Shown one piece after another: positions 1 through 11,197 of a stretch of DNA of 64,000 nucleotides. The notes beneath the pieces were generated by a model. It was not told where the DNA came from. It saw nothing but the letters and a program-made list of their open reading frames with translations, and made no database searches. Both the position numbers and the translations under genes were made by a program. This DNA comes from Perilla frutescens (taxonomy: Eukaryota; Streptophyta; Magnoliopsida; Lamiales; Lamiaceae), in the NCBI GenBank assembly GCA_026008535.1, contig BRKX01000014.1:20358694-20422693 (forward strand), written 5' to 3'. The stretch's first letter is position 1. Every line of letters starts with the position of its first letter.

Positions 1-1187
1 ACCGTCTTTATCAGACATGGTTCACAAGATTGTGAATGAAACGGTGGAGCTACAAAAGAAATCAGAAGCTTTCGAGCAGGAGACAAGGAATGGATTGAAC
101 TATTTGGGAGGACAAATATCCCAAATTAGTGATGCAATCGCAAGGATGGAGAAGGCTAAAGGAATTCTGCCCTCACAGACAGAACCACCAAAAAAGGTTG
201 GGGTAAATGCAATAACACTGAAGAGTGGAAGGCAACTGCCTGCACCATATCCAAAGACTGCAGAGGATGATGCCCACAGGGATGATGAGCCTACAAAGGA
301 GGAAGCAGAGTTACGGGCAAATGATGAACCAGAAGTAGTTGTGTCCAAACCTATCCTGAAGAGTAATATTCCAAAAGAGATCGAGGTGTCTTTACCATTT
401 CCAGGAATGATGAAGCGAAATAAAAAAAGAAGCAGAGGATAGGGATCTAATGCACATCTTCAAGAAAGTGGAAATCAACATTCCCCTACTGGACGCAATC
501 AGACAGGTACCCCGATATGCTCGTTTCCTGAAGGACTTATGTACAAAGAAAGTAAGATTCACGGAAGAGGCACAAGTGGTTGTGAATGAAAATGTGTTAG
601 CATTATTACAGAAAAAGCTGCCTGAAAAGTGTGGAGACCCAGGGATGTTCTTTATTCCCTGTGAAATTAGAGGACTTCGAGTTGAGAGAGCTATGCTGGA
701 CTTAGGGGCATCGATCAATGTTATGCCCCTAAGCATTTTTGAAGAGCTGACCTTAGGACCGCTCAAGAATACAAGGACCATTATTCAATTGGCTGACCGT
801 TCCAATGTTTACCCCGAGGGAGTTCTTGAAGATGTCCTAATCAAAGTGGAGAGTCTGATTTTTCCAGCAGATTTCTATGTGCTGGATATGGGCAAAACCA
901 ATCCAAAGGCTGTCTGTATACTTTTGGGCAGACCATTCATAAAGACGGCACATACGAAGATCGATGTCGATAAGGGCACATTGACGTGCGAGTTCGATGG
1001 AGACAGAGTTACCTTCAACATCATGGAAGCAATGAAGTACCCCAATGACACCGAGGGTGTACATATGATCGACGTTTTTGAGCCTATGATCCAAGAAGAA
1101 ATGCCAAGGCAGGCAAAGGATCCACTTGAGTGGATACTTCAGAATAGTAAGACCGATTGGGATGCTGAAGATGAACGAGATAAGTAA
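1..1187 (+). pseudogene. gag C-terminus and aspartic protease of Athila element 1
   Basis: The first part (17-442) is the basic and acidic linker between gag and protease, with the conserved phrase NAITLKSGRQLP. A frameshift in the A-rich run at about 421-428 moves the reading frame. The second part (450-1187) holds a conserved segment (KVEINIPLLDAIRQVPRYAR) followed by the retropepsin-like active site [10 protein letters not shown] at about 699-728, and later a [17 protein letters not shown] segment. The protease would release gag and pol products from the polyprotein. A TAA at 1185-1187 stops the frame, although the same frame is open again immediately after it. The 5' end is cut by the window. 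Confidence 0.88.
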
Positions 1188-2960
1188 ATCAAAGAGGTAA
1201 TTCTGCAATTGTATCGCATCGAAGCCAGGTTTTCAAGGGACACACGTCTGCCTTTGCCCACAACAAGGCAGGGTTATAAACTGGTGCGGTCTATCATTAA
1301 GCCACCCAAGCTGGAGTTGAAGGAGTTGCCCGATCACCTCAAATATGCCTATTTGGGTGAATGAGAGAATTTTCCAGTTATAATCAGTTCATCGTTGACC
1401 ATGAAGCAGGAAGTCAAGTTGATAGCACTATTGAGGATGCACAAGGAAGCAATTGGATGGACCTTGGCCGACATCAAGGGCATAAGTTCCACTATTTGCA
1501 TGCATCGGATCCAGTTGGAAGAAGGGGCAAAACCAGTGCAAGATCCCCAAAGGAAGCTGAACCCCTTGATGAAGGAAGCTGTGTTAAAGGAGATTCTAAA
1601 GCTGCTCGATATGGGCATTATCTTCCCTGTGCCCGACAGTGAGTGGGTGAGCCCTATTCACGTTGTGCCCAAAAAGTCTGGAATCCAGGTTGTGGAGAAT
1701 GAAAACAAGGAGCTTATTCAGATGAGACTGCAGATAGGATGAATAGTTTGCATTGACTACCACAAGTTGAATGCAGTCACAAAGAAGGATCACTTTCCTT
1801 TGCCTTTCATCGATCAAATGTTGGTGAGGCTTGCGGGAAAATCGTACTTCTGTTTTCTGGATGGGTATTATGGTTATATGCAAATCGTGGTGGCCCTAGA
1901 CGATCTAGGCAAAACGACATTCACTTGCCCCTTTGGCACATTTACCTACAGAAGGATGCCTTTTGGCCTTTGCAACGCTCCAGGCACATTCCAACGGTGC
2001 ATGATGAGTATATTTTCTGATATGCTCGAGACTTGTATTGAGATCTTTATGGACGACTTCACGGTTTATGGAGATAGCTTTGATCAATGCCTTGATCATT
2101 TGAGAAAAGTACTTAGCCGCTGTGTGGAAAAAGACTTGGTGTTGAATTATGAGAAGTGTCACTTTATGGTGAGAGAAGGAATCATGCTGGGACATGTAGT
2201 ATCCGAGCGAGGAATTGAGGTGGACAGGGTAAAAGTGGAGATCATTGCCAAATTGCCCTATCCCATTAATGTTAAGAAGATTTGGGCATTTCTTGGCCAT
2301 GCGGGTTTCTATCGTCGATTCATTAAGGACTTCGCAAAGATTGCTCAACCACTCACAAACCTACTACAACTGGAGGTAAAATTTGACTTTGATGATGACT
2401 GCAAGAAAGCTTTTCATACATTGCAGAATATGTTAGTGTCTTCCCCTATTATCCAACCTCCGGATTGGGGAATGCCATTTGAGGTGATGTGTGATGCCAG
2501 TGGATTTGCCGTGGGAGCAGTTTTGGGCCAGAAAAGAGGCAAAGAGAGCTATGTTATCTGTTATGCCTCCAAGACATTAAATGTCGCGCAACGCAACTAT
2601 ACCACCACGGAGAAGGAGCTGTTAGCAGTAGTGTTCGCTTTTGAGAAGTTCCGTTCCTATCTGCTGGGGGCACAAGTGATCGTTTACACGGATCACATAG
2701 CTTTGAAGTACCTACTGTCTAAGAAGGAGTCAAAGCCGACACTCATAAGGTGGATATTGCTCTTACAAGAGTTCGATGTGCAGATCAAAGACAAGACTGG
2801 GGCAGAAAACCTGGTTATAGACCATCTCAGCCGTCTGATAGTTGAGAGCAAAGAGGAAATCACTGAGAATTTTCCAGATGAGCACTTTTATGAGGTTGCG
2901 GGCAAAACAACAAAGGAGCCATGGTTTGCCGACATAGTAAACTACCTGGTCGCAAGGTAG
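1188..2960 (+). pseudogene. Reverse transcriptase and RNase H of Athila element 1
   Basis: This continues in the same frame as the protease. It begins with a linker, then [38 protein letters not shown] and the catalytic core [10 protein letters not shown] at about 2038-2067. A connection region follows, then RNase H with [14 protein letters not shown] at about 2491 and [13 protein letters not shown] copies the element RNA into DNA and RNase H removes the template. In-frame stops at 1185-1187 (TAA), 1362-1364 (TGA), 1740-1742 (TGA) and 2958-2960 (TAG) break the polyprotein. Catalytic aspartates in RT are retained, so inactivation comes from the stops rather than active-site loss. Confidence 0.93.
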
Positions 2961-2972
2961 TTTTCAGTTGGT

Positions 2973-4193
2973 TTGAGTGATTATCAAAGAAATAAGATGA
3001 AGCGTGAGCACAGGTTCTATCTCTGGGAAGCACCAGCTCTTTGGAAAATTGGAACTGATCAAGTCATAAGAAGGTGCGTCAGTGATGATGAGGTCCTAGA
3101 CATTTTGAAGTTCTGCCATAACAATGCATGTGGAGGTCATTTTGGCCCACGTAGAACAGCAAGGAAGGTATTAGATGGAGGATTTTACTGGCCTACATTA
3201 TTCAAGGATGCTTATATATTTGTGAAGAAGTGCAAAAATTGCCAGATGACTGGGAATATTTCTATTCGGGAGGCCATGCCACAAACACCTATCATGCCCG
3301 TGGAAATCTTCGACATATGGGGCATATATTTCATGGGACCATTTCTCAAGTCAAGTAACAATCTCTACATTATCCTGGCTGTAGATTATGTGTCCAAGTG
3401 GGTGGAGGAAAAAGCTACTCCAACGAATGATGCAAATACAGTGGTGAAGTTCCTGAGGGCAAATGTGTTCTGTCGCTTCAGAATGCCAAAAGTCCTAATC
3501 AGTGATCAAGGGACTCATTTCTACAATTCAGTCATAAAAAAGATGATGGCAAAGTATGGGGTCACACACAAGGTTACTACTGTATATCACCCCCAGAAAA
3601 ATGGACAAGCAGAAGTCTCAAACAGGGAGATCAAAAATATTCTGCAAAAAGTTGTTGGACCAAGGCGCAAAGACTGGAGCAATCACTTGGAAGATGCTCT
3701 GTGGGCATATCATACAGCCTACAAGATACCTATTGGGATGTCTCCTTATAGGTTAGTTTTTGGAAAGTATTGCAATTTGCCCATGGGAATGGAGCATAAA
3801 GCATTTTGGGCAATCAAGAAGTTGAATTACAATAATGAATACGCTGGAATTGAGAGGAAACTGCAGATCCAAGAATTGGAAGAGTTGAGGTCCGAGGCCT
3901 ATGATAATGCTGTGATGTATAAGGAAAGGACCAAGAGATACCACGATGCACTCGCAAGGGGCAAACAGTTGCTCTATGGGCAAAAGGTGCTCGTGTTGAA
4001 CTCAAAGCTCAAATTGCATGCGGGCAAATTGAAGTCAAAATGGATGGGCCCCTATCTGGTGCAACATCAACACCCAAGTGGAGCAATCGATCTGGTGAAT
4101 CCAAAAGATGGATGCGAATTTCGAGTCAATGGCCAGTGGGTGAACCATATTTCGATCAAGAGAAGGAAACTTGGGCAGAAACCCAAGTTTTGA
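2973..4193 (+). pseudogene. Integrase of Athila element 1, first catalytic Asp lost
   Basis: This is a 406-residue open frame in phase with the upstream pol. It starts with an HHCC zinc finger (CHNNACGGHFG … CKNCQ). The core follows, with the second catalytic Asp in LISDQGTHF and the Glu in [10 protein letters not shown]. The position of the first catalytic Asp, in the W-G-x-D-F-M-G-P-F block, reads WGIYFMGPF, with TAT at 3327-3329. Element 2 in this window has Asp at that site. The C-terminal part carries the GKLKSKWMGPYLV segment usual in this lineage. The integrase would therefore be catalytically dead even if translated. Translation ends 31 bases before the double hairpin. Confidence 0.93.
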
Positions 4194-4224
4194 GCACCCC
4201 TGAGTACTACTGAAGGCACAACAC

Positions 4225-4272
4225 GGTCGAGCCAAAGACCTTAAACAAAGGTGCTGGACGGGAGGCAACCCG
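4225..4272 (+). promoter_or_regulatory. Double RNA hairpin after pol, element 1
   Basis: Hairpin 1 is a 4-bp stem GGTC (4225-4228) with GACC (4237-4240) and loop GAGCCAAA. Hairpin 2 is CGGG (4259-4262) with CCCG (4269-4272) and loop AGGCAA. The spacer contains TTAAACAAAGGTGCT. The same block lies at 56935-56984 in the second Athila element, with hairpin 1 reading CGTC/GACG, a compensatory change. It sits between pol and the env-like ORF, so a role in env expression (splicing, reinitiation or packaging) is possible but unproven. Confidence 0.75.
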
Positions 4273-4758
4273 GTTTGTTTACTTGCTTTAATTTCAATTA
4301 TGTTTGTTATTTGTATTTTGTTTGTGAATTAACGCTGCAGGAAGGCAAATACTGGAAACACATCGCTATGGGCAAAGTCATGTGCAGGGCACAACAAGGT
4401 TCAAGTGTGTGGGTGGGAACTGTAGCTGATTTGACTAATTAGACATGGCCAGTAGCTGCAGAGACGGTTGGTTTCCCCATGCAGTATCGATAATGATTGA
4501 AAATTGAGGCCGAAAAAAGGAGAGTGCATATCATTATTTCAAATTTTAAACATATTTCTCTCCCTAATTCGAATTTCCCCAATTCTCTCAAAATTAGGCA
4601 CAACCGATTCCTAAAATTTCGGCCACGATCTCTCAGCACAAACCCACCACCCTTACAACACCCCATGTCCCAGAAGCATTTCAATACCCCCTCCACCTTC
4701 GATTTCTCACAAATCGAACAAAGCAAACCCTACCTATCAAATTTCTCAAAGAAAAAAA
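4273..4758 (+). other. pol-env spacer of Athila element 1 with a PPT-like block
   Basis: No gene is visible here. The spacer holds a purine-rich block AAGTGTGTGGGTGGG at 4403-4417 that matches the element's real polypurine tract at 8065-8077. It then runs into an A/C-rich leader up to the env-like start codon at 4759. A 110-codon open frame at 4497-4829 has no family signature and overlaps the env start, so I do not call it. Confidence 0.6.
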
Positions 4759-6905
4759 ATGGTAAAGGCAAAGAAAACTGGAGAAACTACCAAGCGAGGC
4801 ACACGCCGCAGTGCCCGCAATGCCGGTGAATCATCGCTAGAGACGATGCAGACCACCCAGTCGACCCAGCCAAAGGAGTCAAAACAAAGCTCTGAACCCA
4901 TTCTCAACCCCTCACCAATCCAAACCATTCTACCACAACACCCATCACTCCCGCCGCCGCAAGTAGAGAAAAAGAAACGAGCACCGCCGAAGGCTAAGAG
5001 CGGTGCGTCGAAAAAGAAGAAAGTGGAAACTGATAAGGGCAAACCTCAGAGCCCACCACCAGCTGGGCAAAACCCTGAACCAACGCCTACACATAAGAAG
5101 TCACCAACCCCTGAGAAGCCGCCGACACCCTAACCTAGCGAAGAAACAGGTGATTCTGAGCTTGAGAAAGAACCAGAGAAGGACGGGGAAGACGATGGTG
5201 AACCAGAGAAAGAAGATGAGGCGGAGGAAGAAAAACAAAATGGCAGTGGCGATGAAGAAGAAGACGACGATGATGAAGAAGGAGAGGAGGAGTCTGAAGG
5301 TGAGAGCATGGAAGAAGATGACAAAGAGGAGGAGAAACTAGAACAAGATCATCATGAGGAGAAGGAGAAAGAACCAGAATCGGAAAAAGAGAAAGAGAAA
5401 GAGGAATCGATGGAGGACGACAAAGTGGCCTTAGAGGGATCTACCTCTGAGAATGCCCACAGCCAGTCTGAGCAATCAAAACAGGCACAACCCGACCCAC
5501 CCGTAGAGAAGAAAAAATCGAAGAAGGCAAAACCAGAGGAGGTCTCGAAGGAGGCACAGAGGGAACCAAGTCAAAGCAAGGGTCCCGATGTGCCCGAAAA
5601 GTCGAAGAACAAGTCGAAGGGAACCAAGCCAGTCAGCAAGGAGTCAAAGAAGCCAGTCAGCAAGGAGTCGAAGAAACAAGAGAAGCTACCCACCAAGAGG
5701 AGGTTAGAAGTGGAGCAGTCCAACAATGAAGAGGAAGAGAAGTCAGTGCACAGTGAGGAAGTGGAACCGAAATCCAAATCATCCCAGCTCCCGTTCAATC
5801 CTATGTGCCCGCAAGGGTGAAAAAGGGCACAAAAAGCAGGGTGCCACTCATAACTCTCCCCCGCTGCTCGGCGAAGGAGGAGAAGGAGGATCCAAGCAGC
5901 TCAAGACAAGGAATTGTCGAGAGATTGAACAAGAAGAAGCATCTGCCCCTGTACGTTCTTCATGACAGCACGCTGAATACACTTGGAGTCATGGACCAAG
6001 TGTATGAATATTTTGCCAACATCGGTTGGGAGCAAGTACTCTGCTGGAGGAACACGGTACGCCCTTCTTTAACCATTGAATTTCTTTCCTCATATGAGTT
6101 CAAACCAGTGCAGGGATTTGTTCTGGAGACACCCGGAGTTGTGAACTTCTACATAGCTGGAGAGAGCTATAACATGTCAATCTCAGGATTGAATCTGCTG
6201 TTGGATTTCATCCAACTAAAAGATGTCCATTTGAAGTGGTACAAAGAAGCAGCAACCAGCGTTGACGATGACTGGAGTCGAAACATTCAACAACGGTGGG
6301 AGGAAATTGGAGGCAAAGGCTTCTATCTTTCAGGCTCAAGCAAGGACAAGCATATCTCTGACCACGCCCTCCAGATTTGCCACAGATGGATGTCATTCAA
6401 CCTTTATGGGCGCAAGGATGGTACAGGTCAAGTCACACAGAAGGAGGTATTCCTATTATGGAACATGGTGCACAAGCGGAAGGTCAACCTCGGCTACATT
6501 CTGGCGATTCAATTGCAGGCTCAGACCAGCAACACCAGAGCAACTGTTGTAGCTTTGGGCGCGTTCGTGGCTAGAATCTTTGAAGGTTTAAAAGGTGGCG
6601 ACCTCGACGACGTCCTTGAGGGGTACCCAGAGCTTGATGAAGGGACAGAGTATCTCGATGCCCAGAGGCTAGAGCGGATGCAGCTAGTTGGGTTCACTGA
6701 AGAGAACACCCCATACTTCCTCCCTTTTGACGAACCTTCCTTTGACAAGAGAAAGGCCCCCAAGGCACAAGAAGGATCACCCAGGGCACAAGAAGGACCG
6801 AGCAGGGCATAGAGCAGTGCAGATTCAAAGAAGCTTGAAAGAATTGAGAAAGCCCTGCAGAGCATTTGTGTTCATCTCGGGTTAGACTACCCCTCCTCTC
6901 CTTAA
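4759..6905 (+). pseudogene. env-like ORF of Athila element 1
   Basis: This is the ORF that follows pol in Athila elements. The start at 4759 (MVKAKKTGE) gives a Lys/Ser/Pro-rich N-terminus up to an in-frame TAA at 5131-5133. A long acidic and basic low-complexity stretch (Glu/Lys/Asp) then runs to about 5800. A frameshift near 5805-5820 leads to the folded domain (LGVMDQVYEYFANIGWEQV, SGLNLLLDF, VFLLWNMVHKRKVNLGY) up to 6812. TAG at 6810-6812 ends this frame, but it stays open to a TAA at 6903-6905 through a coiled-coil-like tail. The domain aligns with the element 2 ORF at 57864-58850. I see no convincing signal peptide or membrane anchor. Its function is unknown; 'env-like' refers to position only. 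Confidence 0.8.
5134..5820 (+). repeat. Glu/Lys/Asp-rich low-complexity coding tract
   Basis: A GA-rich stretch encodes mostly acidic residues with interspersed lysines, including a run of (E/D) around 5200-5330 and a local duplication encoding PVSKESKK twice at about 5629-5673. It is part of the env-like ORF and explains several spurious overlapping frames on both strands. Confidence 0.75.
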
Positions 6906-8064
6906 GTCATGTTTTATCCCAGTAGTTTAGGATTTGTTTTATTTTTGTTTGTGTGTTTAGTGTCTAGTTTTGTTTTTATAATTGCGTCTGTTTATATAGA
7001 GTCTGTTTTGGGCATATCTAACCCACATTACTGCTTGTGCCCATAAGGGTACTATGCACAGCAAGTGTGTGGGAGGGATATGCCTAGGTTGTTGTGTTTG
7101 TATGTTTTTATTTTGTGTGTGCATGTTGAGTCTATAGCATATGAGTCATAGATTGACATTGGGCATATATGAACATAAATTTATTGTTAGGCAGATGGAA
7201 TTAATCAAACGCATGTGAAAGCAAAATATAACTACCCAGTGAGCTTTGAGCCCAAATTCACATTTGCGACTTCTTTCTATGTGTTTAAATTCCACCACCT
7301 CATTTGATGCTTACTTGCTTGTGCCCTGTCAAACTTGTTCTCATGCATGCTTAGATGATTAAGGCATTTTCTTTCGTCGTTATTTGGCCATATTATTCAC
7401 TGATAAATTCTTCCCATTGCTGCCATTATTTGAGCCTACTTAATTGTTCATGACCTACGTTCTGAAAATCTCTCTTTAAAGAGTAGCTTATGACTGGGAA
7501 TGAAACCTTTATGCTCGTATTGGTAGCATGTTTAAGCCAAATAGTGACAGAATGCCAGAATGGGCACAAAGAAAGAAAAAAAAATAATAAAATAAAATAA
7601 AAAGTGTTTGAATTTTTATTTTCCCAGGTTGTTATGTGGGCACAGAGCTTGCCAGTACTGATTTTGCCCGAATACTATTGAAGGTAGTTAGTTCCTAAAT
7701 ATTTCCAACCTTGATCCGCATGCCCCATTACAACCCTCACAAGACCTTTTGATATGCATGCATATGAATAACGTACATTATTTATACAGGGTGTTTGCAA
7801 GTTTGTTGATGATAATTTGGTGGAATTGTTGAGAGTAAACACTTAACCTAAACACTCGAGAAAAAGGCGAGCTGAGTGTACACTACAATAGTAGCCTGGG
7901 TTTGATTGATTCGATTTGCCTGCATCATTATGTTCAAACTGTTATGCCCTTTATCAACTTATGATTCATATGTTGTATTGTCTTGTTTTGAGTCTTTTGA
8001 GTCTTCTGTTTTTTTGTTTGTTTTGAGTTAAAGTTACATTCATACTTGAGGACAAGTATAGTCT
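6906..8064 (+). other. 3' noncoding region of Athila element 1
   Basis: No coding potential is seen across about 1.15 kb. A second PPT-like block, AAGTGTGTGGGAGGG, lies at 7063-7077, about 160 bases after the env-like stop. An A-rich tract (about 7573-7604) and T-rich tracts occur. Close to the 3' end the sequence GAGGACAAGTATAGTC can form a small hairpin just upstream of the true polypurine tract. Confidence 0.6.
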
Positions 8065-8077
8065 AAGTGTGTGGGTG
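8065..8077 (+). promoter_or_regulatory. Polypurine tract of Athila element 1
   Basis: The G-rich block AAGTGTGTGGGTG directly precedes the TG that starts the 3' LTR. It is the expected primer site for plus-strand DNA synthesis, and sits 14-17 bases after a GAGGACA box that recurs at the equivalent site in element 2. Confidence 0.75.
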
Positions 8078-9664
8078 TGATGAAGATTCAAATTCGTGCC
8101 TTTTTCCTTATCTTTTTACACCCTTTTTAAAGTGTTTAGTATAGAGTCTAGTCTAGTTTTGGAGGTAAAGCTGATTGCAGGAGGCTGAGGGCACAAAACC
8201 ATCACAAAAGGCACAAACAGGTGCTATTTATGCTGAGGGCACAAGGGACTGATTTGCCTGCCGAGGACCCAGTCAAAGTTGTTGCGAGAATTGCACAACA
8301 GAATCATGGGCCAGCTCCTATATGCACATGGAGGTGATGTGGGGTCAGTTCCGAGTCTTGGAGAGGTCTAAGCACGTTGGGAAGGAAGTGGGGACATCAA
8401 AAAACTGCTGGAGACGCTAGGGTTTGTTGCTACCACTCCTAAAATCAAGGAAGAACATGGAGCATGAAGAGGAGGAAGTGGAGGTGTGCAAGAACCCCTG
8501 CGTGGGTGAAATCTGGGCTGCTTGAAGCCTTAATTCATTGGCTATAAATACTTTTACCTGTTTTTCATATGGGGGATGGCGTTTTACATTTCGAAGATAC
8601 AATTTACTGCTTTTGTACTTAGTTTATTTTCTGGATATTTTGTCTGCCTGAAGCTGGCGATTTGCCCGCGGAGAGGTAGTTCAGTTGTTTTGTTGGAAAA
8701 ACTAGGGTTAGGCCCAATAATTAATCAAGTTATTTCCTTTCCAAGTAAGATGTCTTTTAACATTTCTTTTACTTTCGTTTCTATGTTTAGTGGCTAAGTA
8801 TCCACTGTTCAAGTCAAAGTAATGGTCTAAGGGTAGAATATGTGCATGAGGTAATCGGACTTTAATGCCTTAAGGGTTCACAATCTTAATTTATTTTTCA
8901 CTTAGACATAGGTAAAGGGTGGTTGGAGATGAAAGCGCGCATTTCTGATTAACTGGTACTAGTGTTAGTTACGTGGGAGTGTATAGGTGACCCATGCCTC
9001 GATACCCGCATAGTAACAAGTCCGGGGGTGACAACCTTGGTAGTTGAGATTGAGTAGTATATGCAGGCACAAGACCGTGTCAAACCTACTAGAATCGGGT
9101 CGCTTTTGCCCTCAAAGCTGCTATGCTTGCAAAACATTTGTGTGATTCTCTCCTTAAGTTCCTGTATAGTTAGGTCCCTAGGTGCCGATCGTATCATCTA
9201 GACGATATAATGTAAGAAGTGATTGGGAAGTGGCCGATCGTATCCATTTCCTATAACCGGTTAACCCTCAAAGTGACAATTACCCAAATTTGGCCATAGG
9301 GATTCGATTTTTGATCTTTCTGCTAGTGTGGGCACAACAGGTAGTAGTGGTAATTACATATGTTTTACCCGGGATTGCGCATACCTACCGAATGACTTAA
9401 TGCTTTGACTTGAACACTTTTATTACTGATATTTTCTCTTGTGATTTCCTTTTCAGCATTTAGTTAGTTTAAGTTTATTAGCAAAGTTTTTAGAGTGACA
9501 CTGAAGACCCAAACCAAAACTAAGAAAAGACAGAAGGTTATAAACACTCCTCGTGGGATCGACATCCGTGTTCATTAGCTATACTAGCCGTTGAGGGCAG
9601 ATTAAGCATTTGTGGACTATTTGCCTGCAAGTGTATTTTTACACACTAAAACGACGGTGTGCCA
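8078..9664 (+). mobile_element. 3' LTR of Athila element 1
   Basis: The LTR starts with TGATGAAG right after the polypurine tract and ends with …GTGTGCCA, giving a 1587-bp TG…CA unit. A TATAAATA box is at about 8542. The end shares the plan of the element 2 LTR terminus (AAACGAC … CCA). Immediately after the last base the reading frame of a copia RT resumes (FDETFA…), which fixes this boundary precisely. Without the 5' LTR in the window the two cannot be compared. Confidence 0.88.
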
Positions 9665-10952
9665 TTTGATGAGACATTTGCTCTAGTCACGAGGATAGAA
9701 TCAGTCAGACTTCTTCTAGCCGTGGCCTGCATCATGAAGTTCAAGTTGGACTAAATGGATGTCAATAGTGTTTTTCTGAATGGAGTTTTGAAGAAGGATG
9801 TGTTTGTAGCTCAGCCTAATGGATTTGAAGATCCACATCATCCGGAATATGTCTTTAAAATTAAGAAGGCCTTATATGGGTTGAAACAGACTCCTCGGAC
9901 ATGGTATGAAAGACTGGCTACATACCTTGTTAGCAAAAGATACAACAGAGGAGGAGAAGACAGAACACTATTCATCAGAAAGGAGAAGTCACAAGTAATT
10001 GTGGTTCAAGCATATGTGGATGATATAGTGTTTGGCTCAATGTCTGATAAGATGGTCAAGGACTTTATCAGGGACATGAAAATTTGAAATGAGCTTAGTT
10101 GGAGATCTGAAATACTTTCTTGGACTTCAGATTAAGCAGTCAGAAGAAGGTATATTCATCTCACAGTCCAAGTATGCCAGAAACTTGGTCAAAAAGTTTG
10201 AGCTGGAGAATTCTAAGCATAAAAGGATTCCTATAAGCACTACAGTTAAGATTGAAAAAGATGATGCAGGAGCTGAAGTTTATCAGACTTTATACAGAAG
10301 CATGATTGGGAGTCTCCTCTATCTCACAACAAGCAGACCAGATATAGCATACAGTGTGGGAGTGTGTGCCAGATATCAGTCTTGTCCTAAGGAGAGTCAC
10401 ATGAAGGCTGTTAAGAACATCATCAAGTACATTAATGGAACTGTAGATTACGGATTGTGGTATACTTCTGATACAAATTCAAGTATTACTGCATACTGTG
10501 ATGCTGATTGGGCAGGGTCTCCAGATAACAGGAAAAGCACATCAGGTGCTTGTTTCTTTTTAGGAAATAATGTTGTTTCCTGGTTCAGTAAGGAGCAGAA
10601 CTGCATATCTTTATCTACAGTAAAAGCTGAATACATTGCAGCAGGAAGCAGTTCTACTCAGATCATTTGGATAATGCAGATGATGAAGGACTATGAAGTT
10701 GCTCATGATACACCTATTCTGTATTGTGACAATATGAGTGCTATCAATATATCTAAGAATCCAGTTCAGCATTCAAGGACAAAGCACATAGACATCATAC
10801 ATCATTTCATCAGAGAGCTAGTTGAAGAAGAAGTTCTAAAGATTGAACACATGAAGACAGAAGATCAACTAGATGATATTTTTACTAAAGGACTAGATGT
10901 TGCTCGATTTGAGAAACTTAGAGCATCCCTTAGGGTGGGCTTGGTTCAGTAA
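9665..10952 (+). pseudogene. Sirevirus A1 reverse transcriptase and RNase H
   Basis: The frame opens at the Athila junction with FDETFALVTRIESVRLL. After a TAA at 9752-9754 it continues MDVNSVFLNG, KALYGLKQ, then the copia RT core AYVDDIVFG at about 10009-10035. A one-base shift at about 10080 leads into the second frame (10089-10952): MSLVGDLKYFLGLQIKQ, YLTTSRPDIAYSVGV, then RNase H with CDADWAGSPDNRKSTSG and the closing KHIDIIHHFIRELV. Only two lesions are visible here besides the Athila insertion, so this copy decayed less than its env-like gene. Confidence 0.94.
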
Positions 10953-11197
10953 AACCAAGAAGAGGGGTAGAAGTGTGTTTATTTCACACTCAGCAAGAAA
11001 GAACCATTCCTGCACAAAGGTTCTGAACATTCCCATAAAATGTTCATCAGGATATACATGAATAATTTTTAAAATCTTATGTACATCTTTGTCAACGGCT
11101 AGTTTTGACTCGATAACATCATCTCTAATTTTCGGGATTTATCTCCAATTTCATAGTCTAACGGAAACCTGAGCCTACACATTGAATGGAGTACTCT

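Larger units (their letters stand above)
1..9664 (+). mobile_element. Athila-type Ty3/gypsy element 1, 5'-truncated by the window edge
   Basis: This is the 3' three-quarters of an LTR retrotransposon. The order is gag tail, protease, RT, RNase H, integrase, env-like ORF, long 3' noncoding region, polypurine tract and 3' LTR. The protein motifs ([10 protein letters not shown] protease, IFMDDF RT core, integrase with HHCC finger) and the extra env-like ORF after pol are those of the Athila lineage of Metaviridae. The element carries several in-frame stops and at least two frameshifts, so it is dead. Its right end (…GTGTGCCA) abuts an open copia RT reading frame exactly, showing it inserted into a Sirevirus. 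The first five flanking bases, TTTGA, should be the target duplication. The 5' LTR and most of gag lie outside the window, so insertion age cannot be estimated. Confidence 0.93.
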
